Assembly: GCA_022570795.1 (NCBI GenBank)
Contig: JAKUDP010000003.1
Coordinates: 248,001-312,000 of the forward strand
DNA length: 64,000 nt
Reading direction: 5' to 3'
Origin: Sphaerulina vaccinii
Taxonomy: Eukaryota; Ascomycota; Dothideomycetes; Mycosphaerellales; Mycosphaerellaceae
The position numbers were made by a program, and so were the translations under genes. Below the pieces are notes generated by a model, which was not told the DNA's origin, ran no database searches, and was given only the letters and a program-made list of their open reading frames with translations. Below, piece by piece: positions 33,844 to 43,538 of this stretch. Position 1 is the first letter of the stretch, and the number at the start of each line of letters is the position of its first letter.

Positions 33844-33980
33844 GCACAAAGCTCCTTTGTGCAGACAAACCTATCAAGCTCTTTGTGTGAACAACAACAC
33901 GGCGCGGCGCACAAAGAGCCTTTCATGGAGGACACAAAGCAGGACAAGGGTATTGTGTATCTTTGTTACCTCGAACAAAG
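33844..33980. promoter_or_regulatory. Cluster of seven ACAAAG motifs between two kinase genes
   Basis: ACAAAG or its complement occurs at about 33846, 33855, 33881, 33911, 33934, 33961 and 33975. The first two form a perfect palindrome: GCACAAAG, a CTC spacer, then CTTTGTGC. CAAAG is the core bound by fungal HMG-box (MATA-HMG) regulators, so this could be a shared operator of the divergent kinases. The function is inference; the density of motifs is seen directly. Confidence 0.45.
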
Positions 33981-34255
33981 CTTTAGGAGTGCATTGCATT
34001 CATGTGCTCCCTCGTGTCTGGCAGGCCTTAAATACATAAGGAGCAGAACGGCCATGCTCGTGTCTGTCCTTCAGCGTCTTTTAACTTACATCCGGATCAG
34101 CATCAGTACTCGCTCAGCCTTATTTGAACACCTTTGCTGCCATACATCGATTCATACTGGTGCCACCATCCGGACCTACACTCGAGATAAAGTTACCTGC
34201 TGGACAGGTATCACTCCTTGTAAATTCTCCCAACCAGCATCACTCGCTAACCAAC

Positions 34256-35380
34256 ATGCAGCGCTCACAGGCACCCACAGCCCACCGAGGCTTCTTGTTC
34301 ACGGCCAAATCTACCTTCGCAAGAGTTAGAGGGACACGGATCCTGGGCGAGACTCCCCAAACCACCGTCCGCGACCTTGAAATTGCGCGTGCATCTTACT
34401 ACTCTACCAACGATCAATACGACTTAGTCCCAAGTATGTCGCTCGAGAAAGGCAACGAAGGTGATGTTTCGGTGCAAAAGTCAAGAAGAACCGGGAATCT
34501 CTTCGTGGTCAAGCACACGAATAGAATTTGCCATCCCCCTACTGACGCCAACTTCGCAAGATACATTCTGAAAGCCCACCGCAACATCGTCGTCGTGCAT
34601 GACATCTTCAAAGATCCCGAGACCCCTGATACTGATAGAACCGGTAGGTGGTACATCTACATGACAGCGTGTACAGGAGGCGATCTCTTGGAACAGGCTC
34701 TATTCTGGCACCAGCGTCGCAACACAGAAACCCCCCGTCTTTTCCTTTACCACGCTATTGTAGAGCTTCTTGATACTATGGCATATATTCATTACGGACT
34801 CCGACACACTGCTGACGGCTTCTATACCCAAGATCGAGATCACCAGTGCATTGTTCATGGCGACCTCAAGCCAGAGCAATTCTTTCTCGACTGGTCGGAA
34901 CGTACTGCAGGCATGCCCAAGATCGTGCTTGGAGACTTCGGTCACGCAAAGATCATGGGCAGTGTAGCAAGCTCAGAGTACGGTCTAGGTACGAGCGGTT
35001 GGATGGCGCCCGAACAAGAGGCCATGCTCAACGCAAGGAGATTCGGGCCCGACATTGTCGATGCCCGTACGCCGGCCTGCGATATGTACAGCATTGGTCT
35101 TGTGATCTACATCCTCGCTGTACAACAGGGAGACGGTATTCAGAACGAGTGGCCAACAGGACAGAACGAAGAGCTTCTCCAACTTCCGAGAGAACATGGG
35201 CTGCGAGATATTGTCTACAGCTGTCTACGTGTCGATCCCGAGAAGCGAGCTTCTGCGTCTTTCGACAAGCCGAACGGCATTCTGGAGCTCGCAAACCGTA
35301 TGAGGAAGGCGAGGGACAACATGATCGCCAACGGTCATGCTATTACGGAGCCGACGGACTGGGTTCGCGCATCTTTGTGA
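34256..35380 (+). CDS. Protein kinase-like protein with HGD catalytic loop
   Basis: A single exon of 374 residues from MQRSQAPTAHRG; an in-frame ATG at 34124 would add 44 residues of poor quality. Kinase motifs: Lys in LFVVKHT, catalytic loop CIVHGDLKPEQFFL (HGD instead of HRD), LGDFGHA, WMAPE, and a Trp/Pro-rich C-lobe. The Arg-to-Gly change in HRD and the lack of a clear glycine loop suggest altered regulation or reduced activity. The Asp and the DFG Asp remain, so activity is possible. It is head to head with the other kinase. Confidence 0.75.
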   Translation: MQRSQAPTAHRGFLFTAKSTFARVRGTRILGETPQTTVRDLEIARASYYSTNDQYDLVPSMSLEKGNEGDVSVQKSRRTGNLFVVKHTNRICHPPTDANFARYILKAHRNIVVVHDIFKDPETPDTDRTGRWYIYMTACTGGDLLEQALFWHQRRNTETPRLFLYHAIVELLDTMAYIHYGLRHTADGFYTQDRDHQCIVHGDLKPEQFFLDWSERTAGMPKIVLGDFGHAKIMGSVASSEYGLGTSGWMAPEQEAMLNARRFGPDIVDARTPACDMYSIGLVIYILAVQQGDGIQNEWPTGQNEELLQLPREHGLRDIVYSCLRVDPEKRASASFDKPNGILELANRMRKARDNMIANGHAITEPTDWVRASL

Positions 35381-35733
35381 GTGAATTCTTTTTCTTTACT
35401 GGTTGGGTGTTCTGCTAATGACTGACGGCTATGTAATTCATCTGACAATATGATAGGATGTTCTCTTGCACTTACATTTCTCCTTCCCTTCGTCCGCAGT
35501 GGTGATCAATGCTAATTGGGGTACATTCCCATGTTCCCAGGCGTAAATCTAGATTCCTAAATAGCATACATTCGACTCATACATGCCTCTGACTTTCGCT
35601 TCAATGCAGCTGAGTCTGACATGACATCTTCGTCCCTCGCTCGCCATTGATACAGCTGATCACTTCATAAGTCTTCCGTTGATTGGTACTCACTCGGCGT
35701 ATCGAGTATCGACACCTCTCATGAGAGCAGCAA
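35381..35733. other. Intergenic, convergent side
   Basis: About 350 bp between the 3' end of the kinase gene and that of the small secreted protein gene. Nothing recognised. Confidence 0.45.
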
Positions 35734-36083
35734 TCAGTGCTTATGCTTTGAGCTGACATATCCACAGCATGGAGCTCCGTGTACCGGGCACTCAGTAACG
35801 CCCTGCGGCAAGAGAATGTTCATCAGCTTCGCTTCGTCTTCGTGAACCATAACCTAATAGTCTCACCTGCTCACAAGCACGTTTCCACAGCTCTCTCGGA
35901 AGTAGATGGTATGCAACCTCCTGGAATGCTGAGGGCCACACAATGCCCTTCTCTTCGGGTGCCGGAGCAGCATATGTGAGCATGGCCGTCTTGAAATCTT
36001 GTCAGTCTCTGGTGCTGTCAAGCATAACTGGCATGGGCTTTGCTCACCATGACTGCATAGACTATCGTAGTGAAGGTCTTCAT
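35734..36083 (-). CDS. Small secreted protein, three exons
   Basis: Exons 36083-36048, 35989-35867 and 35802-35734; introns of 58 and 64 bp with GTGAGC and GTGAGA donors. Total 228 nt, 75 residues. The signal peptide forms only after splicing: MKTFTTIVYAVM from exon 1 joined to TAMLTYAAPAPEEKG. The short mature part ends with a Cys-rich piece (TECPVHGAPCCGY) and a His/Lys tail. Function unknown; size and secretion fit an effector-type or structural small secreted protein. Too short and too split for ordinary ORF calling. Confidence 0.6.
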
Positions 36084-36178
36084 GGCGTGGAGACTAAGGA
36101 GCTACTGGTGTATTTACTTGGGTACAACTCGGCTGTACGGCGTGGGAATCCTCCAGATTGGCGGACTGTACGACTGGT

Positions 36179-36244
36179 GAGAACTGCAAAGCTTTATGGC
36201 CGTTTCGAGCTGTACTACTGAGGAGAACTGCAAAGCTTTACGGC
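36179..36244. repeat. Short direct repeat
   Basis: GAGAACTGCAAAGCTTTA followed by TGGC or CGGC, twice, about 44 bp apart. Significance unknown. Confidence 0.7.
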
Positions 36245-38235
36245 TATTCGCACTGCAGCGCTGTTCGAGGTGGGCAATATGTAGTCCAGCCATTGCATGG
36301 AGCGGGGCTGTCGAGACGACACGCCCTCCTTGATCAGTTGCCCCGTAACTGATGCGATTCTCATCAGGTGGTTGTACAGAATCAGCGCATTCTGCAGTTG
36401 TGATGCCTGCAATCATGGTACTTAGAACGGGAAGCCCAGTTTCCGGCAATGTATGTTGCATGGACCAGACAGAGCTTCCGCAGCTGAAAGCAGTCGTTTC
36501 CTGTTCTAGACTTGTGAGGAATGCGATGGCCAGCGATGGTGGAGATGTCGCAGGCTGGCGATGTACGTCAATGAGCAGGCATGTGATTTAAGCATACGAA
36601 CATGCTTCGAGCTTATCGACGAATAGCTTCTTTCGCGTTTGTCAACCACACCTTGGCGGTCGCTGAAAATTTGCTGCTTAGCCTCCGGTTCATCGCAAGC
36701 CGAGATGTGCTGATTCTGGAGGTGTTCCTGCATCATGGTTCATGCTCCCACTGCTCATCTTCTTGTCTGTTGAACCATGGCGGTGCGCTGTCGGAGAACT
36801 GAGCTTCCAGCCTTCGACCAGGGTGGCAGTCCAGGATGAGGTGGCAGTCGAGAGCTTCGAGATCGTAACGTATGGACCAGGTGCGAAAGTTTTGTCTGTA
36901 GTAGTGAAGGCGGACTTGATGAAGAGCAAGTGAAAGGATTGTGTTTGGTGTTGATAGAAGTGCGACATTAATATAGCTGGAAGAGGCTAGATGACGATGA
37001 TGTATACGTGCTGTCTTTGAGCATGTTTGAGGCTGTTATCTGCATCATTATCAGCTCAATAGCAAGGAAGCATGTCTGCCTGTATTCATGTGAAGCTTCC
37101 ATGTGATCCAACCCTAGCAGACGGTCACCTCTTGGGTAAACTTGATGTCGCCACTGCTGAAGCCGACACCAAACTCAAGGTTGCCGCTTGGCATTGATGT
37201 CCTCTCTTCTCAATTGAGTCTCGTTCAGCAGTGTGAGCAATAGTGCCGCATTGCCAAATATACATGAGGGCTTTGATCTGTCGCTCTGCCAATGGCGAAG
37301 TTCTCTCGGAAATGGCTGAGATGTTGGCTAGAGGTTAGATTCGTCATGACATTGACCCACTACAAGATGTCAGCTGCGCCTAGCCGACTGTGCCAACCAA
37401 CTACATTGCTGTCGAGCTGAAGAAGCCTGTGACCAGAGCACGATCCGACCAGAGCCCAAAACCAGCTTACTGTGATAATTCTGGCTTCTGCGGAGTCTTG
37501 CGAGGCGGCAGTCGAGGCCAAATGCGACAACAAGATGGCCAATCGCATGATGACATTGTCGACGTTCCTCGTCCTTGCCATTCATGTGTGATCGAGCTCG
37601 AGTTCCACGGCTGCTTTCGTGCCATGAGTGAAGCAGTCCATGAGTCGTCGGCGTGAGCTATGGTCGTATGGCTTCGTAAGGTCTCCTTCGTGGTTGAACA
37701 AAACCTTTGACCTGTACTGTGTCAGAGCACATAAGAAGTGCGAAGCGCACACAGAATCACTATAAGCTTCATTTAGCTTGTCCTGCTTGTACGATGCAAG
37801 ATGCGGAGAGATGCTCTGCGGAATTCTGCAATCCATCTGTGCATGTATCTTGTCGATCATGCATGATTGGCTTCGATGAAAGTAGGATGAGCAGACTCTG
37901 CATCATGGCAATTGATGTGGTTCCTGAGCTCCTCGCAGGACCACGACCTCAGGAACGCTTCGATGCCTTCGCCATGATCACCAGGCGGCCAGGGCGAAGT
38001 GTATCGTCTTGAGGAATTATGTGTCTTATCTTCGATCGTGATTGAGATGTCGAGGTCGATGGATATGATGGATGTTTGGTGGAGTGCAAAAGAAACGAAC
38101 AGGAGAAGGAGAAGTGGGCTGCGGGTGAAGTGGGCTCGTCAATATTTAGGCCAGATTTGATGAGGTGCGACTTACATCGCCAAGCCTTCACCAAAAGTTC
38201 AACAACACCTTTTGCCACAACCACAACATGGGCGC

Positions 38236-38239
38236 AAAA
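38236..38239 (-). terminator. Pol III T-run after the tRNA
   Basis: Four Ts on the transcribed strand about 14 nt downstream of the discriminator base, suitable as an RNA polymerase III terminator. Confidence 0.55.
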
Positions 38240-38252
38240 GAAAGGTTGAAAG

Positions 38253-38393
38253 GGGCTCAACTCGGAATTGAACCAAGCTAGGCGGCGTTAGCAATTGAAT
38301 TGCGATAGGGGCCTTAAGAGTTTACATACGACCTCTTGCATGTAGTAGACAAGGCTACCCAAAGCAAGAATCATACCACTAGACCATTAAGCC
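38253..38393 (-). tRNA. tRNA-Pro (anticodon UGG) with two introns
   Basis: Acceptor stem GGCTTAA pairs with TTGAGCC (one G-U); discriminator C73. D arm GTC-loop-GAT, box A TGGTCTAGTGG. Anticodon stem CTTGC/GCAAG with loop TTTGGGT, anticodon TGG. Intron 1 is the usual position 37/38 intron, 17 nt (38341-38357). The variable loop AGGTC is followed by a 52-nt insertion (38278-38329) and then the T arm CTTGG-TTCAATT-CCGAG, which contains box B GGTTCAATTCC. Removing both insertions leaves 72 nt, the normal size. The second insertion looks like a spliceosomal intron (see separate entry). A Pol III terminator follows. Confidence 0.9.
38278..38329 (-). other. Spliceosomal-like intron inside the tRNA gene, between positions 48 and 49
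   Basis: 52 nt starting GTATGT and ending CCTAG, with TTGCTAACG placing a branch A (38288) about 10 nt before the acceptor. These are the same signals used by protein-gene introns in this window. The insertion is exactly between the variable loop and the T stem, so the flanks rejoin into a perfect tRNA. It also contains GCAATTCAATTGC, a small hairpin resembling a T arm. It is not at the position served by the tRNA splicing endonuclease. Confidence 0.75.
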
Positions 38394-38954
38394 GACTTTT
38401 TTGATGTACAACGCAGCTGCGGTACCGTACTTCAAGGTTCAGAAGCGGTAGCCGCTTGTCCAGCATTCTGCTGGCCCATATCAGATGGACAGACAACACC
38501 AATATATATGTGCTGTGCTCCACTGAGCCGCAGTCGAGCTCTTGAGCAAGAAGCCAAGTCTCGTCGTGGTTTGCAGGTTGCAGTCCTTGTTCTCACGTTG
38601 TGCAACCATGATCGTACGCCGACTGCAGTGCCAAGTCGAAAAGTCAAAGCCCGATCAGGAGTCCGAAGTGGCCAGTGTCCCGTCACACTCATACTTATAA
38701 AGAAATGGCATAACAGCAGAGTGAGCCAGAGAGGAAAGAGAGTTGATGAACAGATCGAATGAGACAGTTCTTGCAGTGCTTGTTGATCATATCAATGCAG
38801 CCGAAGTGGCGACGGCAATGGATCATCGTCTTATGACCTCACCAGTATCACTGGCATAGGACAGCACTGTTTCTTGCTGAAGTATTGCTCAATCTTCCTC
38901 TGCTCACATCACCTAACATACCAGATCAGCATACCATACCAAAGGATCATCATT
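38394..38954. other. Intergenic, tRNA upstream flank and ankyrin gene promoter
   Basis: 560 bp with no supported gene. Confidence 0.5.
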
Positions 38955-39443
38955 ATGGGTCTCCCACAGCAACAAGACCAGCCCGCTGCGACTCCCTCTT
39001 CCACCTCACAATCATCAAAGCCCTCATCAGCAACCCAACTCCCTCCCGAAGCCATTGAACTCGCCACAAAACTCTTCGACTTCGCTCGAATTGGCCAAGC
39101 CGACCCTCTGGCACAATACATCTCAGCCGGCATACCCGTCAATCTTACAAACCACAAAGGCGACACACTCCTCATGCTCGCAACGTACCACGGCAACCTT
39201 GAGACTGTCAAGATGCTCGTAGACAAAGGAGCAGAGATTGATGTCTGCAATGATCGTGGCCAGAGTATAGTTGCTGGTGCGGTATTCAAAGGTTATGGAG
39301 ATATCGTGAAGTATCTTGCTGAGAAAGGAGCGGACTTGGCTCTGGGCCAGCCGAATGCTGTGGAATGTGCGCAGATGTTTCAGAGGGATGATATGTTGAG
39401 GTTTTTTGGAGTGGAGAATGTGCCACAGGGACAGGCGACTTGA
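38955..39443 (+). CDS. Small ankyrin-repeat protein
   Basis: 162 residues from MGLPQQQDQPA; an upstream in-frame ATG at 38874 lies in what looks like 5' UTR. A Ser/Gln-rich N-terminus is followed by about three ankyrin repeats: DPLAQYISAGIPVNLTNHKG, then DTLLMLATYHGNLETVKMLV, then QSIVAGAVFKGYGDIVKYL. It ends in a short helix. Resembles small fungal ankyrin proteins of the yeast YGL242C kind. Protein-binding adaptor; partner unknown. Confidence 0.85.
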   Translation: MGLPQQQDQPAATPSSTSQSSKPSSATQLPPEAIELATKLFDFARIGQADPLAQYISAGIPVNLTNHKGDTLLMLATYHGNLETVKMLVDKGAEIDVCNDRGQSIVAGAVFKGYGDIVKYLAEKGADLALGQPNAVECAQMFQRDDMLRFFGVENVPQGQAT

Positions 39444-39592
39444 AAAGCCAGAATAGAAATAGGAAACGTGATTGTCATGACGATAATGAGATACGAAAGA
39501 GGTCATGAAGATATGATAGACGGAAGATATCTCGGACGAAAGAGACGTGTAAGAAGAGCTTGTGCGGATTCGAGAAGAGAGGTGGATAGACG

Positions 39593-40015
39593 TCAGCCAC
39601 GACAGCAGCGAGTATCTGCTGTCCGAAAGATGAGCGAGTACCGCCACGACATATGCAAGAAAGTGGCATGAAGGTCAGAGATAGCTGGGCATATCCAGCG
39701 TAACATATCCATGATCTGTCCGCATCGTGGTCCCCTTGGACAGCAGCCACGTCTGGCCTTGTCACTCTCCGTTTGGCTTGCGCAGCTGGTTCGTCGACAG
39801 CGCAGCAGGCCGAGCAATTGATCGCACAGCGACAATATGAGCGGACGCCGAGCAGACCACGATTCAGGTAGCTCTGAGATATAGAGTTGCAGTAAATTGA
39901 GGAAAGCAGGAAGAGGTCTTGCAGAGCTTGATGTGAGCTCGGAGAACGATTCAGATATAGGAGGCGGATGCTGGGCTTGTATATGGTGAAACTTGAGCTG
40001 TAGAAAGGTCAACAT
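39593..40015 (-). CDS. Doubtful small ORF, 140 codons
   Basis: MLTFLQLKFHHIQAQ starts a frame whose first 70 residues look protein-like (LPAFLNLLQLYISELPESW) while the rest is Arg/Cys-rich and less so. It may be a short spliced gene or 3' flank of the neighbours. No family. Confidence 0.25.
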   Translation of the reverse strand: MLTFLQLKFHHIQAQHPPPISESFSELTSSSARPLPAFLNLLQLYISELPESWSARRPLILSLCDQLLGLLRCRRTSCASQTESDKARRGCCPRGPRCGQIMDMLRWICPAISDLHATFLHMSWRYSLIFRTADTRCCRG

Positions 40016-40160
40016 TACTTCTCAATCATTCAAGAACAGCCACTTCAGCTCTTATACCAATTGATCGAGCCTATCTCACCCTAGGCAGGCTTGTTCGCCA
40101 GCTACAGCAGCAACCCAACAAAGCCAACCAAGCAACCTAGTGTCAAGTTTCGAGACGGTC

Positions 40161-41204
40161 TCAAGAAATCCCAATCATCCTCCCATTCCCTCCACCTCTC
40201 TCCCTCTCGTCACTCCTTACGGGCAATAGTAGGCCTTCCTCGGGAACCTCCTTGACCTGCTGATACATGATTCTCGCGAACTTCGTGGCAACGTAGTCAA
40301 TCGCACCTTCGCCTTTATCCAGTAGAAGGCACAGAGTCGAGTTTGCTGGGCTTGCGCGCGGAGACGGGTAAGGAGACTGTAGAGGAGAGTCCTCTTCTCT
40401 GTTGTGGAAGAGGTGACGCTTCTTGTCAGTTGTTCCGGCTTCGAGATCGGCAGTGTGGTCGTTCCCTAAGCTTGGAATGGACTTGCTGCGTATTGATTTG
40501 CGAAGGACAGTCGGTGAATGCAAGCGAATCGTGGATTGTTCCGAGGGGCGTGGTATGCTGTCCTTGGATTGGAGCAAGTGGCGCGACTCGAGAAGAGAGG
40601 CGCTGGGTTTGCCATGGAGACTGCCGCTCGAAGATGTGGTGGATGCGCTACCAGCTTCACCAGGAACAGCAATACCCAGACCGTGATACTGCGCATTCGT
40701 ATCAACGCTCAGGTGCTTTGGTCTTCGCTCCCTTCTCCTCAGCATTGGCGAACGACCGCCCTCATGCCAGTCAGGCGTAAGCGGCGTTCGGCTTGTAGTG
40801 TAAGAGTCGAGCTCGACATCTCCTTGCGGTACTTCATGGTATTGCCGCTTTTTCTTCAGCTGTCTCTGCGGTTGACGCGGATGGCGAGGATAGAAATTGA
40901 TCAGAATTAGGCAGATGGCAGCGACAAAGCCAAAGCTGAGACCACCCGCGAGGATCCAGACGATATTCTTTGGGAGATTGGGTGCGTGGTCTGGCCATAT
41001 CTCAGCGGTCGGTGTTGAAGAGGTGGTAAAGGTTGTGCTGTGTGCTGGGAGAAGCGCGGCCGTGGGTGGCGAAAATCGAAACTCTTCAGAAGTACCAAAA
41101 GCCGTTGTGGTGAAAGTGGCTTCACTTGACTCCGGCACTACGGTGATGGTAGAATGGCTCTTCTCAGCCTCGAGTCGGCGTAGACGTAGCGCAATAGGCG
41201 ACAT
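40161..41204 (-). CDS. Single-pass membrane protein, fungal hypothetical
   Basis: 347 residues, one exon. A Ser/Thr-rich N-terminal part (residues 15-75) comes first. One membrane span lies at about 79-103 (IVWILAGGLSFGFVAAICLI), followed by a basic stop-transfer block (RQLKKKRQYHE). A long Ser/Pro/Arg-rich cytosolic tail ends in a small folded-looking segment (DYVATKFARIMYQQVKEV). The layout resembles fungal Mid2/WSC-like surface sensors, but there is no signal peptide or Cys domain. Function not assigned. Confidence 0.7.
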   Translation of the reverse strand: MSPIALRLRRLEAEKSHSTITVVPESSEATFTTTAFGTSEEFRFSPPTAALLPAHSTTFTTSSTPTAEIWPDHAPNLPKNIVWILAGGLSFGFVAAICLILINFYPRHPRQPQRQLKKKRQYHEVPQGDVELDSYTTSRTPLTPDWHEGGRSPMLRRRERRPKHLSVDTNAQYHGLGIAVPGEAGSASTTSSSGSLHGKPSASLLESRHLLQSKDSIPRPSEQSTIRLHSPTVLRKSIRSKSIPSLGNDHTADLEAGTTDKKRHLFHNREEDSPLQSPYPSPRASPANSTLCLLLDKGEGAIDYVATKFARIMYQQVKEVPEEGLLLPVRSDERERGGGNGRMIGIS

Positions 41205-41548
41205 TGTTTCTATTGCCTTTTCTTGTTCTTGATGTTCTCTTGCCTGACGGCTCCACTGTAATGTTGGATCCCTGGAGGGACGCCGTTAAGACGTTGAACG
41301 CTCCGCATTAGTGCATGAAGCTAGTGAAGTGCTCAACTAACGACGCAAGAGTGAATGGAACGAGTAATCTTTACGACCACTTAGAACGCATTGAAGGCAG
41401 CGATTACCGAAAGCGCGTACTTTCATGTTCCAATCAGAGTGTTGAGCTGATGCTGAAAAATCTCCTTCACGAATGTTGCCTAGCAACCAAGAAGCTTAAT
41501 CTCGTGCAGGGCGGATCAGGATCGCGTTATACGTCGCTACATACGTAC
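41205..41548. other. Intergenic between membrane protein start and PRP45 end
   Basis: About 340 bp; nothing recognised. Confidence 0.5.
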
Positions 41549-43306
41549 CTAATCATCATCCACCCTCGCCTTCTTGCTTCTACCACCACTGTCCTCCTCC
41601 GCCGACCTCTTGTTGGCTTTATTTGCGGCTTCATTGATCATAGCTTCGACGCCAAAAGGATCGTCGCCTCGGTCGCGCTCGAACTGCACTGGTCCAGTTC
41701 TCGCTTCAACAGTGTCTGTGCCTTTGAAGCCCTCCTTAGGTGCCCTCCCTAGTCCATCAAAGCGCTTTGTACCTTGGATCTTCTCGAGCGTCTCGCCCTC
41801 ATCCTCTCCATCGTCATCAGCGGTCTGTGGATTATAGATGGAGTTCAGCGCATCACGGCTCGCGAACAAAGGCTTGTCGTATGCCTGATCCTCGTTGAAG
41901 CCTGCTGCGAGTCCGGAGCTTTGGTTGAACAGCCGCGAGTCGTACATAGCTTCTTTGTTTTGCGTAGGCTTCGCCAGGCCAAGTGCGACTTTCTCGCTGA
42001 TGTCTCGATTTTGTTCGCGTGCCATCATTTGCACTCTGCGCTCGTGTCCCATGTTCTTCTTTCGTAGTTCGTCTTTGGCCTCTTTCTTGCGCTCGGCTCT
42101 TGCCTGTTCACGAGCTCTCAGTTCTTTGTCGCCAGTGTCTCGACCACCGCTGCGGCTTCTGCTTCGGCTACGAGAAGAGTATGAAGAGTATGATGATCGG
42201 CTGTCGACAGATCTGCTTCTTGATCTCCCACGATCTGATCCACGTCTCTGTGCCATGGCTGCTTCCTTGTCCTGACGAGCCTTCATTGCGAGCTGGCGCA
42301 AGTTCTCCTCCTTGGCTTCCTTCTCCTTCTCTGCCAACCTCTGCTGCATCTTTGCTCTTTGCTGAACCTCTTCTCTTGCGTGTCGATCTGCTGTGTGCAA
42401 GCCCTCCGCGAACTGTGCAAATTTGTCGTTGATCGTCACATCTTGCAATCCTCTGCCATCCGCAGCCAATCGCTTGTCGAGTGGCACAGTATAACCTTTG
42501 GCGTTCTTCCAGTTTGACACGGGTGGCGGAATCTTCCAGTTCTCTTGATCTTCGGCAGTCAATTTTCTAGGCGGAGAGTGCATGACAGGCGGCGGTGGAG
42601 ATGGAGGTCCACGAGGAACCTTCTTGATCTTGTGCTTCGGCGGTTCCATAGGATCCTGCTGCCTCTGCACAATCTTCATGATGCGGTCCTGCTTCTTGCT
42701 CTTGTCGCCCATCTGGTCTGCAGGAGTATAGCGCACGAATGTAGGCTCAGGCCTGCTGGTACCCTTGACATTCTTTGGCTTCTGTGCCGCGAGCGTGCCA
42801 TCGACCAAGCCTTTCAGTGCGAGCTGCGTTCTCTGCTTCGTCGCCTCAACCTCCTCCTCACTAGGCTTTGCCAAGTTGATCTCGCCGGCGTCTGCTCGTT
42901 GTCGCAGCGGAATCAAATCCTTGAAGCTGGCATGCACGATTCTCGTCTCGCTATGCCCGCGTCTCGCAAGCGCATCGTACTTGACTTTCCCCTCGTGGTC
43001 GACCTGTAGTGCCAACGCATTCGAGCTCGACTGCACATTCTTCCTTCCCATGTCCAGCGGGTACTGTGCCATTGGAATTTCCGGGAAAGCTCCTCCATCG
43101 CCATAGTCTTCTGCACCTCGAGGTCTCCATCCTACTCGCTGTCCATATGCTGGTGGTCCACTTCGCTTCACGGTCAACTGTGATGATTCGAGATCGCGCG
43201 CTGCGACCACTTTTGGCCCTTTTTGCTGCGTGTGAGTCGGCAATTCTTCATCTTCGCCGCTATACTTGGGCTTCGGCAGCGAGCCGAGTATCGACGTGCG
43301 CGACAT
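41549..43306 (-). CDS. PRP45: Pre-mRNA-processing protein 45 (SNW1/SKIP homologue)
   Basis: Spliceosome component that stays with the catalytic core and joins Prp22. A single exon of 585 residues. The SNW domain is complete: SSNALALQVDHEGKVKYDAL, then PLRQRADAGEINLAKPSEEEV, then PRGPPSPPPPVMHSPPRKLT, and the signature VSNWKNAKGYTVPLDKRLAADG. The rest is a charged coiled-coil and an Arg/Ser-rich segment (RGRSRSRSVDSRSSY) ending in an acidic tail. Intact. It shares a 232-bp bidirectional promoter with YIH1. Confidence 0.95.
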   Translation of the reverse strand: MSRTSILGSLPKPKYSGEDEELPTHTQQKGPKVVAARDLESSQLTVKRSGPPAYGQRVGWRPRGAEDYGDGGAFPEIPMAQYPLDMGRKNVQSSSNALALQVDHEGKVKYDALARRGHSETRIVHASFKDLIPLRQRADAGEINLAKPSEEEVEATKQRTQLALKGLVDGTLAAQKPKNVKGTSRPEPTFVRYTPADQMGDKSKKQDRIMKIVQRQQDPMEPPKHKIKKVPRGPPSPPPPVMHSPPRKLTAEDQENWKIPPPVSNWKNAKGYTVPLDKRLAADGRGLQDVTINDKFAQFAEGLHTADRHAREEVQQRAKMQQRLAEKEKEAKEENLRQLAMKARQDKEAAMAQRRGSDRGRSRSRSVDSRSSYSSYSSRSRSRSRSGGRDTGDKELRAREQARAERKKEAKDELRKKNMGHERRVQMMAREQNRDISEKVALGLAKPTQNKEAMYDSRLFNQSSGLAAGFNEDQAYDKPLFASRDALNSIYNPQTADDDGEDEGETLEKIQGTKRFDGLGRAPKEGFKGTDTVEARTGPVQFERDRGDDPFGVEAMINEAANKANKRSAEEDSGGRSKKARVDDD

Positions 43307-43538
43307 GGTGTTCGTGGTAGAAATGTAGAGGTGTAGAGTGGAAGTGAAAGTGGTGGTGTTGAAAATCTATCGATTGCGGGATCGGCCGTCGCTTGTTCCT
43401 TCCTCGTCCTCTTCTGACTCGCTCCTGCCTGCCTATGTCAATATCAACAACATTCACTTACAACATAGCTCTATCTGCGAACCAAAGCTGCTCAAGGGCC
43501 GGCAGCATAGCATGGCGGACAGCGAGACTAGATGAGAG
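43307..43538. promoter_or_regulatory. Bidirectional promoter PRP45/YIH1
   Basis: 232 bp between two divergent start codons. No TATA seen. Both are housekeeping genes. Confidence 0.55.

Larger units (their letters stand above)
36084..38252. other. 2.2 kb without a secure gene
   Basis: Several short frames, none convincing. The minus strand at 36460-36114 is protein-like for about 100 codons but lacks a start I can place. Minus strand from 37548 gives a signal-peptide-like start (MRLAILLSHLASTAASQ) with possible exons down to about 37115; the splicing does not resolve. A 22-bp direct repeat sits at 36179-36200 and 36223-36244. Confidence 0.4.

Noticed and set aside
38288..38305. T-arm-like hairpin in the tRNA insertion as the true T arm, making the rest a 3' trailer
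   Set aside because: Its stem is only four pairs, and the downstream sequence would leave the acceptor stem unpaired; the T arm at 38261-38277 is directly followed by the matching TTGAGCC strand.
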